From positions 2,091 to 9,609 of the forward strand of contig DHNJ01000170.1 in NCBI GenBank assembly GCA_002409445.1: a stretch of DNA of 7,519 nucleotides, given 5' to 3'. Positions within the stretch are counted from its first letter, which is position 1. Every line of letters begins with the position of its first letter. Made by a program: the position numbers and the translations under genes. Shown here one piece after another: positions 1-6,903 of this stretch. Source of the DNA: Armatimonadetes bacterium UBA5419. GTDB lineage: Bacteria > Armatimonadota > UBA10988. The notes beneath the pieces were generated by a model, which had not been told where the DNA came from, did not search any database, and saw nothing but the letters and a program-made list of their open reading frames with translations.

Positions 1-30
1 GCGGGCGCTAGCATTCGGTCTCGTTCCTCG

Positions 31-3000
31 CTACTCCGCCGCGGGCCGTTCGGCGACGGTGATGATGGCTTCGTCGCTGAGGGTGCGGACGTCGGGGCGG
101 TACATCGCGAAGCCGTTGTGCGGCAGGGCGCGGAAGACCCCCGGCGTCTCGGCGCGCAGGCGGTAGGTGATGGTCGTGGTGCCTTGCTGGAGCTGGTCGG
201 CGAAGAAGGTCACCTCCTCGTCGTGCAGCTCACGGTACATGTAGGCCCCCGACCAGGTGCCGCCGCTGAGCTGGTCGACCGGCTCGCAGCCGGCCGGCTT
301 GGGGTCGCGGAAGGCGACGTAGCTGAAGTCGTTCTCGGCTTCGATCGTCACCTCGACCTCGATCTGCTCGCCGCTGGCGATGCTCATGCCCGGCAGCAAC
401 TCCTCGCGCCGGGTCTGGCGCTCGTTCTTGTCGTCGGTGTAGTCGATCACGCGGTAGTACTTGCGCTCGGCCGCCATCAGGTTGGCCGCCCCGGTGATCG
501 GGTCTTCCAGCGTGTAGTACGTCAGCATCGCGCTGGCGTACGGGCGGCCGCCGTCGGTCGCAGTGACGACGATCTCGTTGTTCCCGTCGCGCAGCAGGGC
601 CGGGTCGATCTCGACCTCGGTGTCCGCGTTAAGCACGTTGGCCGGGGTGATCTCGAAGCCCTGGACCTCGGTGCCGTTGACGCTGACCTTGACCGTGTAC
701 TCACCGCTCAGCTGGTCGTGCTGGTCGGCGTAGGTACTGAGCGCGAGGATCGCCGCGGCGGTGTCCTTGGTCGAGTACCAGCGGTTGCCGGTGCGGTTGA
801 GCAGCAGCCACTGCGCAGTCTTCGCCGCCAGCTCGGCGTCGGGCTCGACCGCCAGCGCGGCGAGCAGGGCGAAGGACGTGGTCTCGACCTGGTCCTCGCT
901 CCAGCGCCAACCCCAGCGGTTCTGGCCCCAGTGGTTGCCGTGCTCGGTCTCGATGCGTCGAGCCTGCAGGTTGCGCCAGACGACCTGCGCGCGCTGGTCG
1001 TCACCCCGCCCGGCGAGGGTCAGGATGAGCAGGGCGCGGGTGTAGTCGTTGAGGTTGTCGCGCCGGTCCCAGACCCGCTCGACAGTCTCGTCCAGCCGCT
1101 GCTGTTGCTCGGCGCTGGGCTGCAGGTGGGCGATGTCGGTCGTCTGACCGAGGACCCAGGCCACATACGCGCTAGAGTCGTCCTGGCTCTGCAGCAGGTG
1201 CAGGTTGGCGTACAGGAAGTCCACGGCGCGGCGCAGCGCGGCCTGGTCGGCGGCGAAGTCGGCGCGGTGGGCCTGAACCAACCCGTAGACCACGTAGCTG
1301 GTCATCCACACGTCCGAGCGCATGCCGCTGAACCAGCCGAAGCCGCCGTCGTCAGCCTGCATGGCCAGCAGCTTCTGGACGCCGTCGCGGACCATGTCGG
1401 GCAGCTTGTCGAGGCCCTTGTTGGTCCACGAGTCGGGCGCCTGGACCGGCCGGCCCTGGCTATCGACGGTGCCCAGCAGGTCCAGCGTGCGGGCGACCAT
1501 GACCGCCGGCAGGAACCGGCTGACGGTCTGCTCGACGCAGCCATAGGGGTAGTCGGCGAGGTACGGCAGCGCGTCGACCAGCGCGTTGACCACGGTCGGC
1601 TCGAGGTGGACCTTGAGCGCGGTCGAGTCGGCGCGGCGGGCGGTCGGCAGGTCGAGGGCGAAGCGCAGCTCGCCGTCGGTGACCTGGCCGGCCGCGGCGG
1701 CGAACTTGTCGGCGCCGTGCGGCAGGACGTCGAACTTGGTGCGCAGGGCGTCCGAGTCGGTCGCGCCGCGCACGCTGGCGACGATCTCGGCCTCACCCGA
1801 GTTCACCGCGCGCACCTCCCGGTCGAGCCGGGCCACGCCGTTGGGCGGGACCTGCAGCGTCGCGGTCGGCGCGCCGACCAGATCGAGGCCGGTGACCTGC
1901 AGCTGCACGGCGACTTCCTGCGGCTGGTCGGTCTGGTTGTTGGCCAGGACGCTGATCGTCGAGCGGTCCAACTGGGTGAAGAACCGCGGCGCCTGCAAGC
2001 GGGCGATGAGGTCCTTGCTGGTCGTCACCTGCTCGACCTGCTGGCCAGCGGTGGTCGTCTTGGTGATCGCCCGCGCGGTGGTCCGCCAGGTGGTCAGGCT
2101 GTCGGGGAAGTCGACCTTCACCGTCGCTGTGCCGTCCTCATCGGTAGTCACCGCCGGCAGCCAGACGATCGTGTCCGGGAAGTAGTCGCGGACGACCGGC
2201 TCGGGCCCCTCGACGCCGGCCTGTTTGGGCAAACCGTCGGCCGCCGCCATCGTCGCGGCCTCCATCGGCATCGGCGCAGCCGCCGGGGCACCCGGCGCCA
2301 TCGAGCGGCGGACCATCCCGTCGGCCCCGGCCATACCACCCATGCCACCGCCGCCGTAGCCCATCCCCAAGCGGCCACCGTCGAAGGCCAGCTCCTGCCC
2401 GTACTCGCCCCAGCCTTCGAAGCTGCTGGCGTGGCGCATGTAGTTGCCGCGCCGGCCGGCGTGGAAGGAGGTGGCGATCGGGCTGGCCAGCTCGGGCTGG
2501 ATCGCGTAGACGCTATCGTCGGTGATGCCGACACTGACCTGCGCGGCGACCGGGCGGCCCTGGTAGTCGGTGACCTTGATGTCGAAGGTACCGGTGGTCC
2601 GCGGCTTGTACTCCGCGGCGTCGGAGGTGACCTCGACGTTGAGGAAGCGGTCGGTCGGCGGGACCTTCAGCTCGGCATCCGCGAAGTGGATCTGCGTGCG
2701 GCCGACGACCACGCCCTTGACGTAGACGTTGGGCGAGTAGTTATCGGCGATCGGCAGCTCCAGCACGAGCGCATTGCCGGTGTAGCGGACGACGCGGGTC
2801 TCGTAGATGTGCTCGGCGCCGATCGTCAGCCACAGCGCGCCGTCGCGGACGGGGCTGTTGATCAGGATGCGCGCGGTCTGGCCCTTCTCGTACAGGTCGC
2901 GCTCGGGCAGGATGGTCAGGTTGGCGTTGTCGTAGTTGGCGCCCTTGTAGGCGTCGGCGGCGACCCAGAAGGTCGTCGTGGCGGTGATCTCCTCGCCCGG

Positions 3001-5499
3001 GTTGAAGGTGTCGGGCGCTTTCATCTCGAGCTCCCACTGGCCCTCGGCCGGGGCGTCGAAGACAACATCGCGCTCGCCGGAATCGGGGTCGGTGACGACG
3101 TCACGTGCCCACTGCGCCTGGTCGCGGACCCAGCCGGCCTGGAGGGTGATGTTGCCGGTCTTCGGGTCCTTGACCTCCTTGCGCCACTTCATCGACCAGA
3201 GCCGCACGCGGACGGGCGTCTCGACAGGCTGCTCATCGGCGTTCTGGGCGCGGACGGTGAGGGTCACCTTGTCCGTCGGCTTGTAGTGGGCCTGGCCGGT
3301 GTGGCCATAGAGGAAGAAGGCGCGGCGGGTCACCGTGAAGCTGCCGCTGCCCTCGACCACGCGACGGCTGGGGTCGGCCACCTCGACGTTGATCGAGTAG
3401 GTATAGTCGTTTTCGGAGTCCTTCTCGGTGACGAACTCGATCACCGCTTCGCCCTGGCTGTCGGTGCGGATGGTGCCTTCAGTGACGACCGTCTCGCTAC
3501 CCACGCCGGGCCACCAGCCACCATAGGACTGGCCGCGCCAACCGGCGTAGAACCAGTCGTACGGGTCGCGCCACCAGTAGTACTGGTAGAACGGGCGGCG
3601 AGTGACGACGTACTTGACCTCGCCATCAGTCACCGGCGCGCCGAAGTAGTAGCGCGCGGTAACCGGCACAGCCACACCCTGGCCCGGGCGAACCTCGGCC
3701 ATCGGCTTGCCGACGGTCACCTCAAACTCGGGCTTGCGGTACTCCTCGACGCGGAACTGGCCCGAGCCGGCCTGGTCGCCGACGGTGACCTGGATGCTGT
3801 ACATGCCCAAGGTCGGGTCGGCACCGAGCTCCAGCTCACCTTCGAGCGAGCCGTACTCGTCCGCGGTCAGCGTCTGCTTGTAGGCCTCGCCGCCGCGCGG
3901 GTCGTTGATGGTCACCTCGGCCTGCTGGCCGTCGAGGTTGGTGAACAGGCCTTCCTTCTCGTAGCGCAGGATGGCCTTGAACTTGACGGTGTTCTCGGGT
4001 CGGTAGACCGGCCGGTCGGTGTAGACATAGGCCTTCAGCTGCTGGCCCGGCTCCTGGTACCAGTACCAGAACCCGCGCTCGAGCAGGACGTACTGGCCGT
4101 CCTTGGAGCCGACGGTCCAGGCGGACCAGCCGCTATCGGTCGGGCTCTTCAACTCGGTGTCGAAGAGGCCATCGGCGTTGGTCCGGCCCTCAGCGACGAG
4201 CGTGTTCTTCTCGTCGTTGTCGTACTGGTAGACGGCCAGGTCAACGCCAGCGACGGGCTTCTCGGTCAGCCGGTCGGCGACGTAGTTGACCAGGCGCCGG
4301 GCGGCGACGTTCTGCACGAGGACGAGGCTGGAGATGTTGAGCAGCGTCAGCTGGCGCAGCTCGGGCTTGCCCTCAACCTTGGCCTCGACGACGTAGACAC
4401 CGATCTCACGCACAGGGACCAGGCCGGACAACTCGTGGAACTCGAAGTTGCCCTTGTCTGGTACGGCGTGGCCCCAGGCGCTCACGCGCTGGGCGCCGGT
4501 CAGCAGCGGCTCGAGGTTGCCCATGTCGCGGCGGTTGGTCGGCGTGAGCCGGGCGGGGTCGATGCGGTAGGCGGCGAACTGCACGTTGCTGACGTTGCGT
4601 GCGGTCAGTGTGTAGGGAATGGAGTGGCCCGGCAGGTGGGTGCGCGAGAGATTCACATTGACCCAGGCGCGCTCGATCGCGGCGATCTGCTGCTCGGCCT
4701 GCGCCTCAAACTCGCTGTTGGGGTAGCGGCGGCGCAGCTCGAGGTAGCGCGTGCGCGCCAGCCGCCAGTCCTGGCGGCGCTCGGCAATATTGGCCAAAGC
4801 TAGCCAGGCGTCGTCGGCCGGCGTGGTGTCCGCCTGATGGTGGACGATGGTCCGCAGCAACTCCTCGGCGCGATCGAGCTTGTCCAGGCGGTTGACGTAG
4901 ATGTTCGCCTGGATCAGCCGGCCTTGCGCCTTGTGCTCGCTGCTGGCGGGCGAATCGAGGACGGTCTGCGCGGTGTCGAGGCCGAGTTGTGGCGCACGGT
5001 CCTCCCACCAGTCGGCGTAGAACTGCGCGAGGACCAGCCGCCACTCGGACAGCTCGGTCAGTTCAGCCTCGGTCAGCGGCCGGCGGCCGACGGCGTTGCG
5101 GTAGTCGCGGATCGCGTTCTCGCGCTCGTTGGCGATGGTCTCGTAGTTGGCCCAGCGGTTGGTTTGTTCGAGCTGGGTGGCACGCAGCCAGCGGGCGCGG
5201 GCGCCCCAGACGTTGCCCCGGTTGTCCGCGGCGAAGGTCTTGATCTGGCTGTCGAGGTCGCTGGTGCGGCCCAGGCGCTGGAGCGCGACGAGCCGCTTGT
5301 ATCCGGCCTCGGGCACGCGCGGGTCGTTGGGCGCGGCGGCGATGAAGGCCTCGAAGCCCTCGGCCGCGCGGTCCCAGGTCAACTCGTCGTAGTACCCTTC
5401 GGCTGTGGTGAACAGCTCGTTCGGTGACTGGGCCATGCCTGCCCCTCCCATGACCAACAGGACCGCCAGGGCCACCCAACTTGCGTGTCGCACGTTCAT
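31..5499 (-). CDS. Alpha-2-macroglobulin family protein, thioester type, with N-terminal TPR region
   Basis: A 1822-residue secreted bacterial alpha-2-macroglobulin. Family members trap proteases: cleavage of a bait segment triggers a conformational change and a reactive thioester links covalently to the attacker. Seen here: a signal peptide (about 1-23, ending GMA|Q) without a lipobox Cys, so probably soluble periplasmic; a helical TPR-like region (about 28-275); macroglobulin domains from about 280, including an MG2-type stretch near 488-590 (YTDRPVYRPENTVKFKA); a bait-region domain (about 855-1010); a Gly/Met/Ala-rich bait-like segment (about 1020-1100); the A2M domain beginning at YFPDT (1106-1110); the thioester domain with GCVEQ (Cys1321, Gln1324) and DDGGFGW (1383-1389); and a C-terminal receptor-binding-like domain (about 1640-1815). 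I see only two cysteines, 1321 and 1738. It is longer than E. coli YfaS-type proteins (about 1500-1650), mostly because of the TPR part. The first Met is needed for the signal peptide; a GGGAAGG (5511-5517) lies 11 bases upstream. It follows the serpin gene on the same strand. Family assignment is secure; substrate proteases are unknown. Confidence 0.95.
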   Translation of the reverse strand: MNVRHASWVALAVLLVMGGAGMAQSPNELFTTAEGYYDELTWDRAAEGFEAFIAAAPNDPRVPEAGYKRLVALQRLGRTSDLDSQIKTFAADNRGNVWGARARWLRATQLEQTNRWANYETIANERENAIRDYRNAVGRRPLTEAELTELSEWRLVLAQFYADWWEDRAPQLGLDTAQTVLDSPASSEHKAQGRLIQANIYVNRLDKLDRAEELLRTIVHHQADTTPADDAWLALANIAERRQDWRLARTRYLELRRRYPNSEFEAQAEQQIAAIERAWVNVNLSRTHLPGHSIPYTLTARNVSNVQFAAYRIDPARLTPTNRRDMGNLEPLLTGAQRVSAWGHAVPDKGNFEFHELSGLVPVREIGVYVVEAKVEGKPELRQLTLLNISSLVLVQNVAARRLVNYVADRLTEKPVAGVDLAVYQYDNDEKNTLVAEGRTNADGLFDTELKSPTDSGWSAWTVGSKDGQYVLLERGFWYWYQEPGQQLKAYVYTDRPVYRPENTVKFKAILRYEKEGLFTNLDGQQAEVTINDPRGGEAYKQTLTADEYGSLEGELELGADPTLGMYSIQVTVGDQAGSGQFRVEEYRKPEFEVTVGKPMAEVRPGQGVAVPVTARYYFGAPVTDGEVKYVVTRRPFYQYYWWRDPYDWFYAGWRGQSYGGWWPGVGSETVVTEGTIRTDSQGEAVIEFVTEKDSENDYTYSINVEVADPSRRVVEGSGSFTVTRRAFFLYGHTGQAHYKPTDKVTLTVRAQNADEQPVETPVRVRLWSMKWRKEVKDPKTGNITLQAGWVRDQAQWARDVVTDPDSGERDVVFDAPAEGQWELEMKAPDTFNPGEEITATTTFWVAADAYKGANYDNANLTILPERDLYEKGQTARILINSPVRDGALWLTIGAEHIYETRVVRYTGNALVLELPIADNYSPNVYVKGVVVGRTQIHFADAELKVPPTDRFLNVEVTSDAAEYKPRTTGTFDIKVTDYQGRPVAAQVSVGITDDSVYAIQPELASPIATSFHAGRRGNYMRHASSFEGWGEYGQELAFDGGRLGMGYGGGGMGGMAGADGMVRRSMAPGAPAAAPMPMEAATMAAADGLPKQAGVEGPEPVVRDYFPDTIVWLPAVTTDEDGTATVKVDFPDSLTTWRTTARAITKTTTAGQQVEQVTTSKDLIARLQAPRFFTQLDRSTISVLANNQTDQPQEVAVQLQVTGLDLVGAPTATLQVPPNGVARLDREVRAVNSGEAEIVASVRGATDSDALRTKFDVLPHGADKFAAAAGQVTDGELRFALDLPTARRADSTALKVHLEPTVVNALVDALPYLADYPYGCVEQTVSRFLPAVMVARTLDLLGTVDSQGRPVQAPDSWTNKGLDKLPDMVRDGVQKLLAMQADDGGFGWFSGMRSDVWMTSYVVYGLVQAHRADFAADQAALRRAVDFLYANLHLLQSQDDSSAYVAWVLGQTTDIAHLQPSAEQQQRLDETVERVWDRRDNLNDYTRALLILTLAGRGDDQRAQVVWRNLQARRIETEHGNHWGQNRWGWRWSEDQVETTSFALLAALAVEPDAELAAKTAQWLLLNRTGNRWYSTKDTAAAILALSTYADQHDQLSGEYTVKVSVNGTEVQGFEITPANVLNADTEVEIDPALLRDGNNEIVVTATDGGRPYASAMLTYYTLEDPITGAANLMAAERKYYRVIDYTDDKNERQTRREELLPGMSIASGEQIEVEVTIEAENDFSYVAFRDPKPAGCEPVDQLSGGTWSGAYMYRELHDEEVTFFADQLQQGTTTITYRLRAETPGVFRALPHNGFAMYRPDVRTLSDEAIITVAERPAAE

Positions 5500-5520
5500 C
5501 GCTCGCTCTACCTTCCCGCC

Positions 5521-5544
5521 GGCCGCCGCCCCGGGGCGACGACC
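5521..5544 (-). promoter_or_regulatory. GC-rich hairpin in the macroglobulin leader, beside the ribosome binding site
   Basis: In minus-strand RNA the two 10-base arms GGUCGUCGCC and GGCGGCGGCC pair fully around a CCGG loop, using eight Watson-Crick and two G-U pairs. On the plus strand those two positions would be A-C mismatches, so the structure is better in the macroglobulin sense. It ends 3 bases before the GGGAAGG Shine-Dalgarno-like sequence (5517-5511) and 21 bases before the ATG. There is no following U-tract, so it is not an intrinsic terminator. It may tune translation initiation or protect the 5' end; its function is not shown. Confidence 0.5.
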
Positions 5545-5564
5545 AGCATCGTTAGCCTTCTACC

Positions 5565-5594
5565 AATATGTTGCGCGGAGTGTTGACACCGCAA
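5565..5594 (-). promoter_or_regulatory. Candidate internal promoter of the macroglobulin gene
   Basis: In the 107-base serpin-macroglobulin gap, the minus strand has TTGCGG (5594-5589, three of six -35 bases) and CATATT (5570-5565, four of six -10 bases) with an 18-base spacer. The -10 lies in the most AT-rich patch of the intergenic DNA. Transcription would start near 5558, giving a leader of about 58 bases that includes the hairpin at 5521-5544. If real, the macroglobulin can be made independently of the serpin; otherwise the two are co-transcribed. Confidence 0.3.
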
Positions 5595-5606
5595 TGCCAA
5601 ATGTGG

Positions 5607-6812
5607 CTAGCGGATGACACCGGCGTAGAGCGGCAGGTTGCCCGCGGCCTGGGTGACGATGAAGGCAAACGGGCGGTCGGCGCGGAAGCTGACCTGGTCG
5701 TCCGGCATGGGGCCAGGGTCCTCGCTGGGCGCGCTGATCGGCGGCGTGGCGTTCAGGCCCCACTCGTCGATGATCAGCGGCGTGACCAGCCACAGCTGGC
5801 CCAGGTGCAGCGGCTTGTTGCTCGCCGCGCTGACGTCCAGCCCGTCGATGCGCAGTACGTCATCGAGGCGGGTCACGTCGACCATCTCAAGCTTGGGCAG
5901 GGCGACCTCGGCGGTGACCATGCGGCCCTCGGTGGTGGCTTCCGCCCAGCGTTCGGGCGTCAGCCGCTCGAGAAGGGGCTGCAGGCCGTCGTCGGCGGTC
6001 GGCCGAAGCAGCGTCAGGCAAACCTTGCCGCCACCCAGCGGCAGGTCGAGGCGCTGGGCGCGGCCGAGGTCGGCGTACCGCGCGGTGGTGGTCTGGTGCA
6101 TGAAGTCCATCGTCCGCGTGGTCCCGTCGGCCGCCGTGAACGTGCCCGGGCGGGTGTCGGCCTGGGCGGGTGGGTCGGTCCAGGAGCCGTGGACCAGGGC
6201 GTTGGCGCCGAGGAACATGTCCTCGGGCGGCGGTGGAAGTGGGGCGGTGGGCACCTTCTGCACGCTGACCTGGCGGAACCAGCGGTCGATCGCGTCGCGC
6301 GCGCCGGGCGAGCTGAAGTCGCCGGCGCGCACGCGGGCCTTGTAGCGGCCGCGCGAGACGCTGGCGAAGGCGGTGCTGATCGTGTGGCCGGCGGGCAGCC
6401 AGACGGACATGGACGCCTGGCTGGTCACACCGGCGCCCGGCCGCAGGAGCATCTCACGCAGGGCCTCGGCGTTCGAGGTGACATCGCGCGCGGCGAGGCC
6501 ACCGAGGCCGCAGAGCTCGCGCAGCCGCGGCCCCTCGTGGGCGGCGGCGGCCTCGTGCAGCAGGGCCAAGGCGACCGCGGCGGCGGCGGGCGAGATGAAG
6601 ATGTCGCCGCTGCGGCTGGCGGCGAGGTCGCGCAGCATGGTGAACCCCAGCTCGCAGACGTTGTACTGCAGCGGAGCCAGGGCGTTGGGCAGGGCGGTCG
6701 GTCCGCCGGCGGTCTGGCCCAGCGGCCAGGTGGTCGGCGGCTGCGGCGGCGTTTCGGCCGCACAGCCCGCGAGCAGCGCCATCAGCCCCGCGGCTAGCAC
6801 CCATCGTCGCAT
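5607..6812 (-). CDS. Serpin-family lipoprotein
   Basis: A 401-residue serpin with a lipoprotein signal. Residues 1-16 form the signal peptide (MRRW, then a hydrophobic run) and LAGC gives lipidated Cys17; Ala at +2 suggests outer-membrane sorting if E. coli rules apply. Serpin landmarks seen: FISP (72-75) followed by an Ala-rich helix, ANALVHGSW (203-211, the usual NA-[LI]-F-K-G-x-W strand), VALPKLEM (303-310), and the C-terminal block FRADRPFAFIV (376-386) ending YAGVIR. Inhibitory serpins present a loop that is cleaved and inserted into beta-sheet A, trapping a serine or cysteine protease. Here the hinge is DEWGLNATPP (349-358) instead of the usual E-E-G-T-E-A-A-A-A-T, and six prolines lie between 357 and 370, so classical inhibition is doubtful. 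A proline insert (193-196) precedes the ANAL strand. The start at 6812 is preferred over an in-frame upstream ATG at 6854 because an AAGGAGG sits 6 bases before it and the lipobox then has proper spacing. Family call is strong; activity is uncertain. Confidence 0.9.
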   Translation of the reverse strand: MRRWVLAAGLMALLAGCAAETPPQPPTTWPLGQTAGGPTALPNALAPLQYNVCELGFTMLRDLAASRSGDIFISPAAAAVALALLHEAAAAHEGPRLRELCGLGGLAARDVTSNAEALREMLLRPGAGVTSQASMSVWLPAGHTISTAFASVSRGRYKARVRAGDFSSPGARDAIDRWFRQVSVQKVPTAPLPPPPEDMFLGANALVHGSWTDPPAQADTRPGTFTAADGTTRTMDFMHQTTTARYADLGRAQRLDLPLGGGKVCLTLLRPTADDGLQPLLERLTPERWAEATTEGRMVTAEVALPKLEMVDVTRLDDVLRIDGLDVSAASNKPLHLGQLWLVTPLIIDEWGLNATPPISAPSEDPGPMPDDQVSFRADRPFAFIVTQAAGNLPLYAGVIR

Positions 6813-6818
6813 GCCCGA

Positions 6819-6825
6819 CCTCCTT
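6819..6825 (-). promoter_or_regulatory. Strong ribosome binding site of the serpin gene
   Basis: On the minus strand this reads AAGGAGG, a perfect anti-16S match, 6 bases before the ATG at 6812-6810. It decides the start: the longer in-frame ATG at 6854 would put 14 mostly basic residues ahead of the lipoprotein signal and bury this site inside the coding region. Confidence 0.85.
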
Positions 6826-6833
6826 CGCGCCCC

Positions 6834-6862
6834 ATCATGCCCCCGCCGGCCCACCGTGCCTA
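6834..6862 (-). promoter_or_regulatory. Candidate sigma70-like promoter of the serpin gene
   Basis: On the minus strand TAGGCA (6862-6857) and CATGAT (6839-6834) each match four of six bases of the -35 and -10 consensus and are separated by exactly 17 bases. Transcription would begin near 6827, leaving a leader of about 15 bases that still contains the AAGGAGG. This is a consensus match by eye in GC-rich DNA, so it is weak evidence. Confidence 0.3.
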
Positions 6863-6869
6863 GCCCCTA

Positions 6870-6878
6870 TGCTACGAT
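6870..6878 (+). promoter_or_regulatory. Candidate extended -10 promoter of the coiled-coil gene
   Basis: TGCTACGAT reads as an extended -10 (TGn followed by TACGAT, four of six consensus bases, with the important A2 and T6 present). No convincing -35 lies 16-18 bases upstream, as is tolerated for extended -10 promoters. Transcription would begin near 6885, just ahead of the GGAGG at 6889. It lies back to back with the serpin promoter candidate. Confidence 0.3.
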
Positions 6879-6888
6879 TGGCGCTGTT

Positions 6889-6893
6889 GGAGG
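6889..6893 (+). promoter_or_regulatory. Ribosome binding site of the coiled-coil gene
   Basis: GGAGG lies 10 bases before the ATG at 6904. The spacing is slightly long but acceptable, and it supports this start over internal Met codons, which would remove the membrane segment. Confidence 0.6.
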
Positions 6894-6903
6894 CCGGCAC
6901 CGT

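Noticed and set aside
118..4803. A 1561-codon plus-strand open frame antisense to the macroglobulin gene
   Set aside because: It lies in the register where its codons face the sense codons exactly, so its stops require sense TTA, CTA or TCA, which are rare in this GC-rich gene. It closes at a sense CTA at 4801-4803. Its translation is repetitive Val/Gly/Asp/Leu without domains.
5574..5593. Imperfect hairpin after the serpin stop as a terminator
   Set aside because: The minus-strand stem has an internal T-T mismatch and is followed by CAACATATTGG rather than a U-tract, so intrinsic termination between serpin and macroglobulin is not supported.
5583..5611. Perfect TTGACA on the plus strand (5583-5588) as an antisense promoter
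   Set aside because: No acceptable -10 lies 16-18 bases downstream (GCTAGC region), and no plus-strand gene follows.
5568..6797. A 409-codon plus-strand open frame antisense to the serpin
   Set aside because: Same codon-opposed register effect. The opposite strand has clear serpin motifs, a lipobox and a perfect ribosome binding site, while this frame has none of these.
6810..6854. Longer serpin start at 6854
   Set aside because: It would add MGRRGHDGARRRSG before the lipoprotein signal and displace it from the N-terminus; AAGGAGG is correctly spaced only for the start at 6812.
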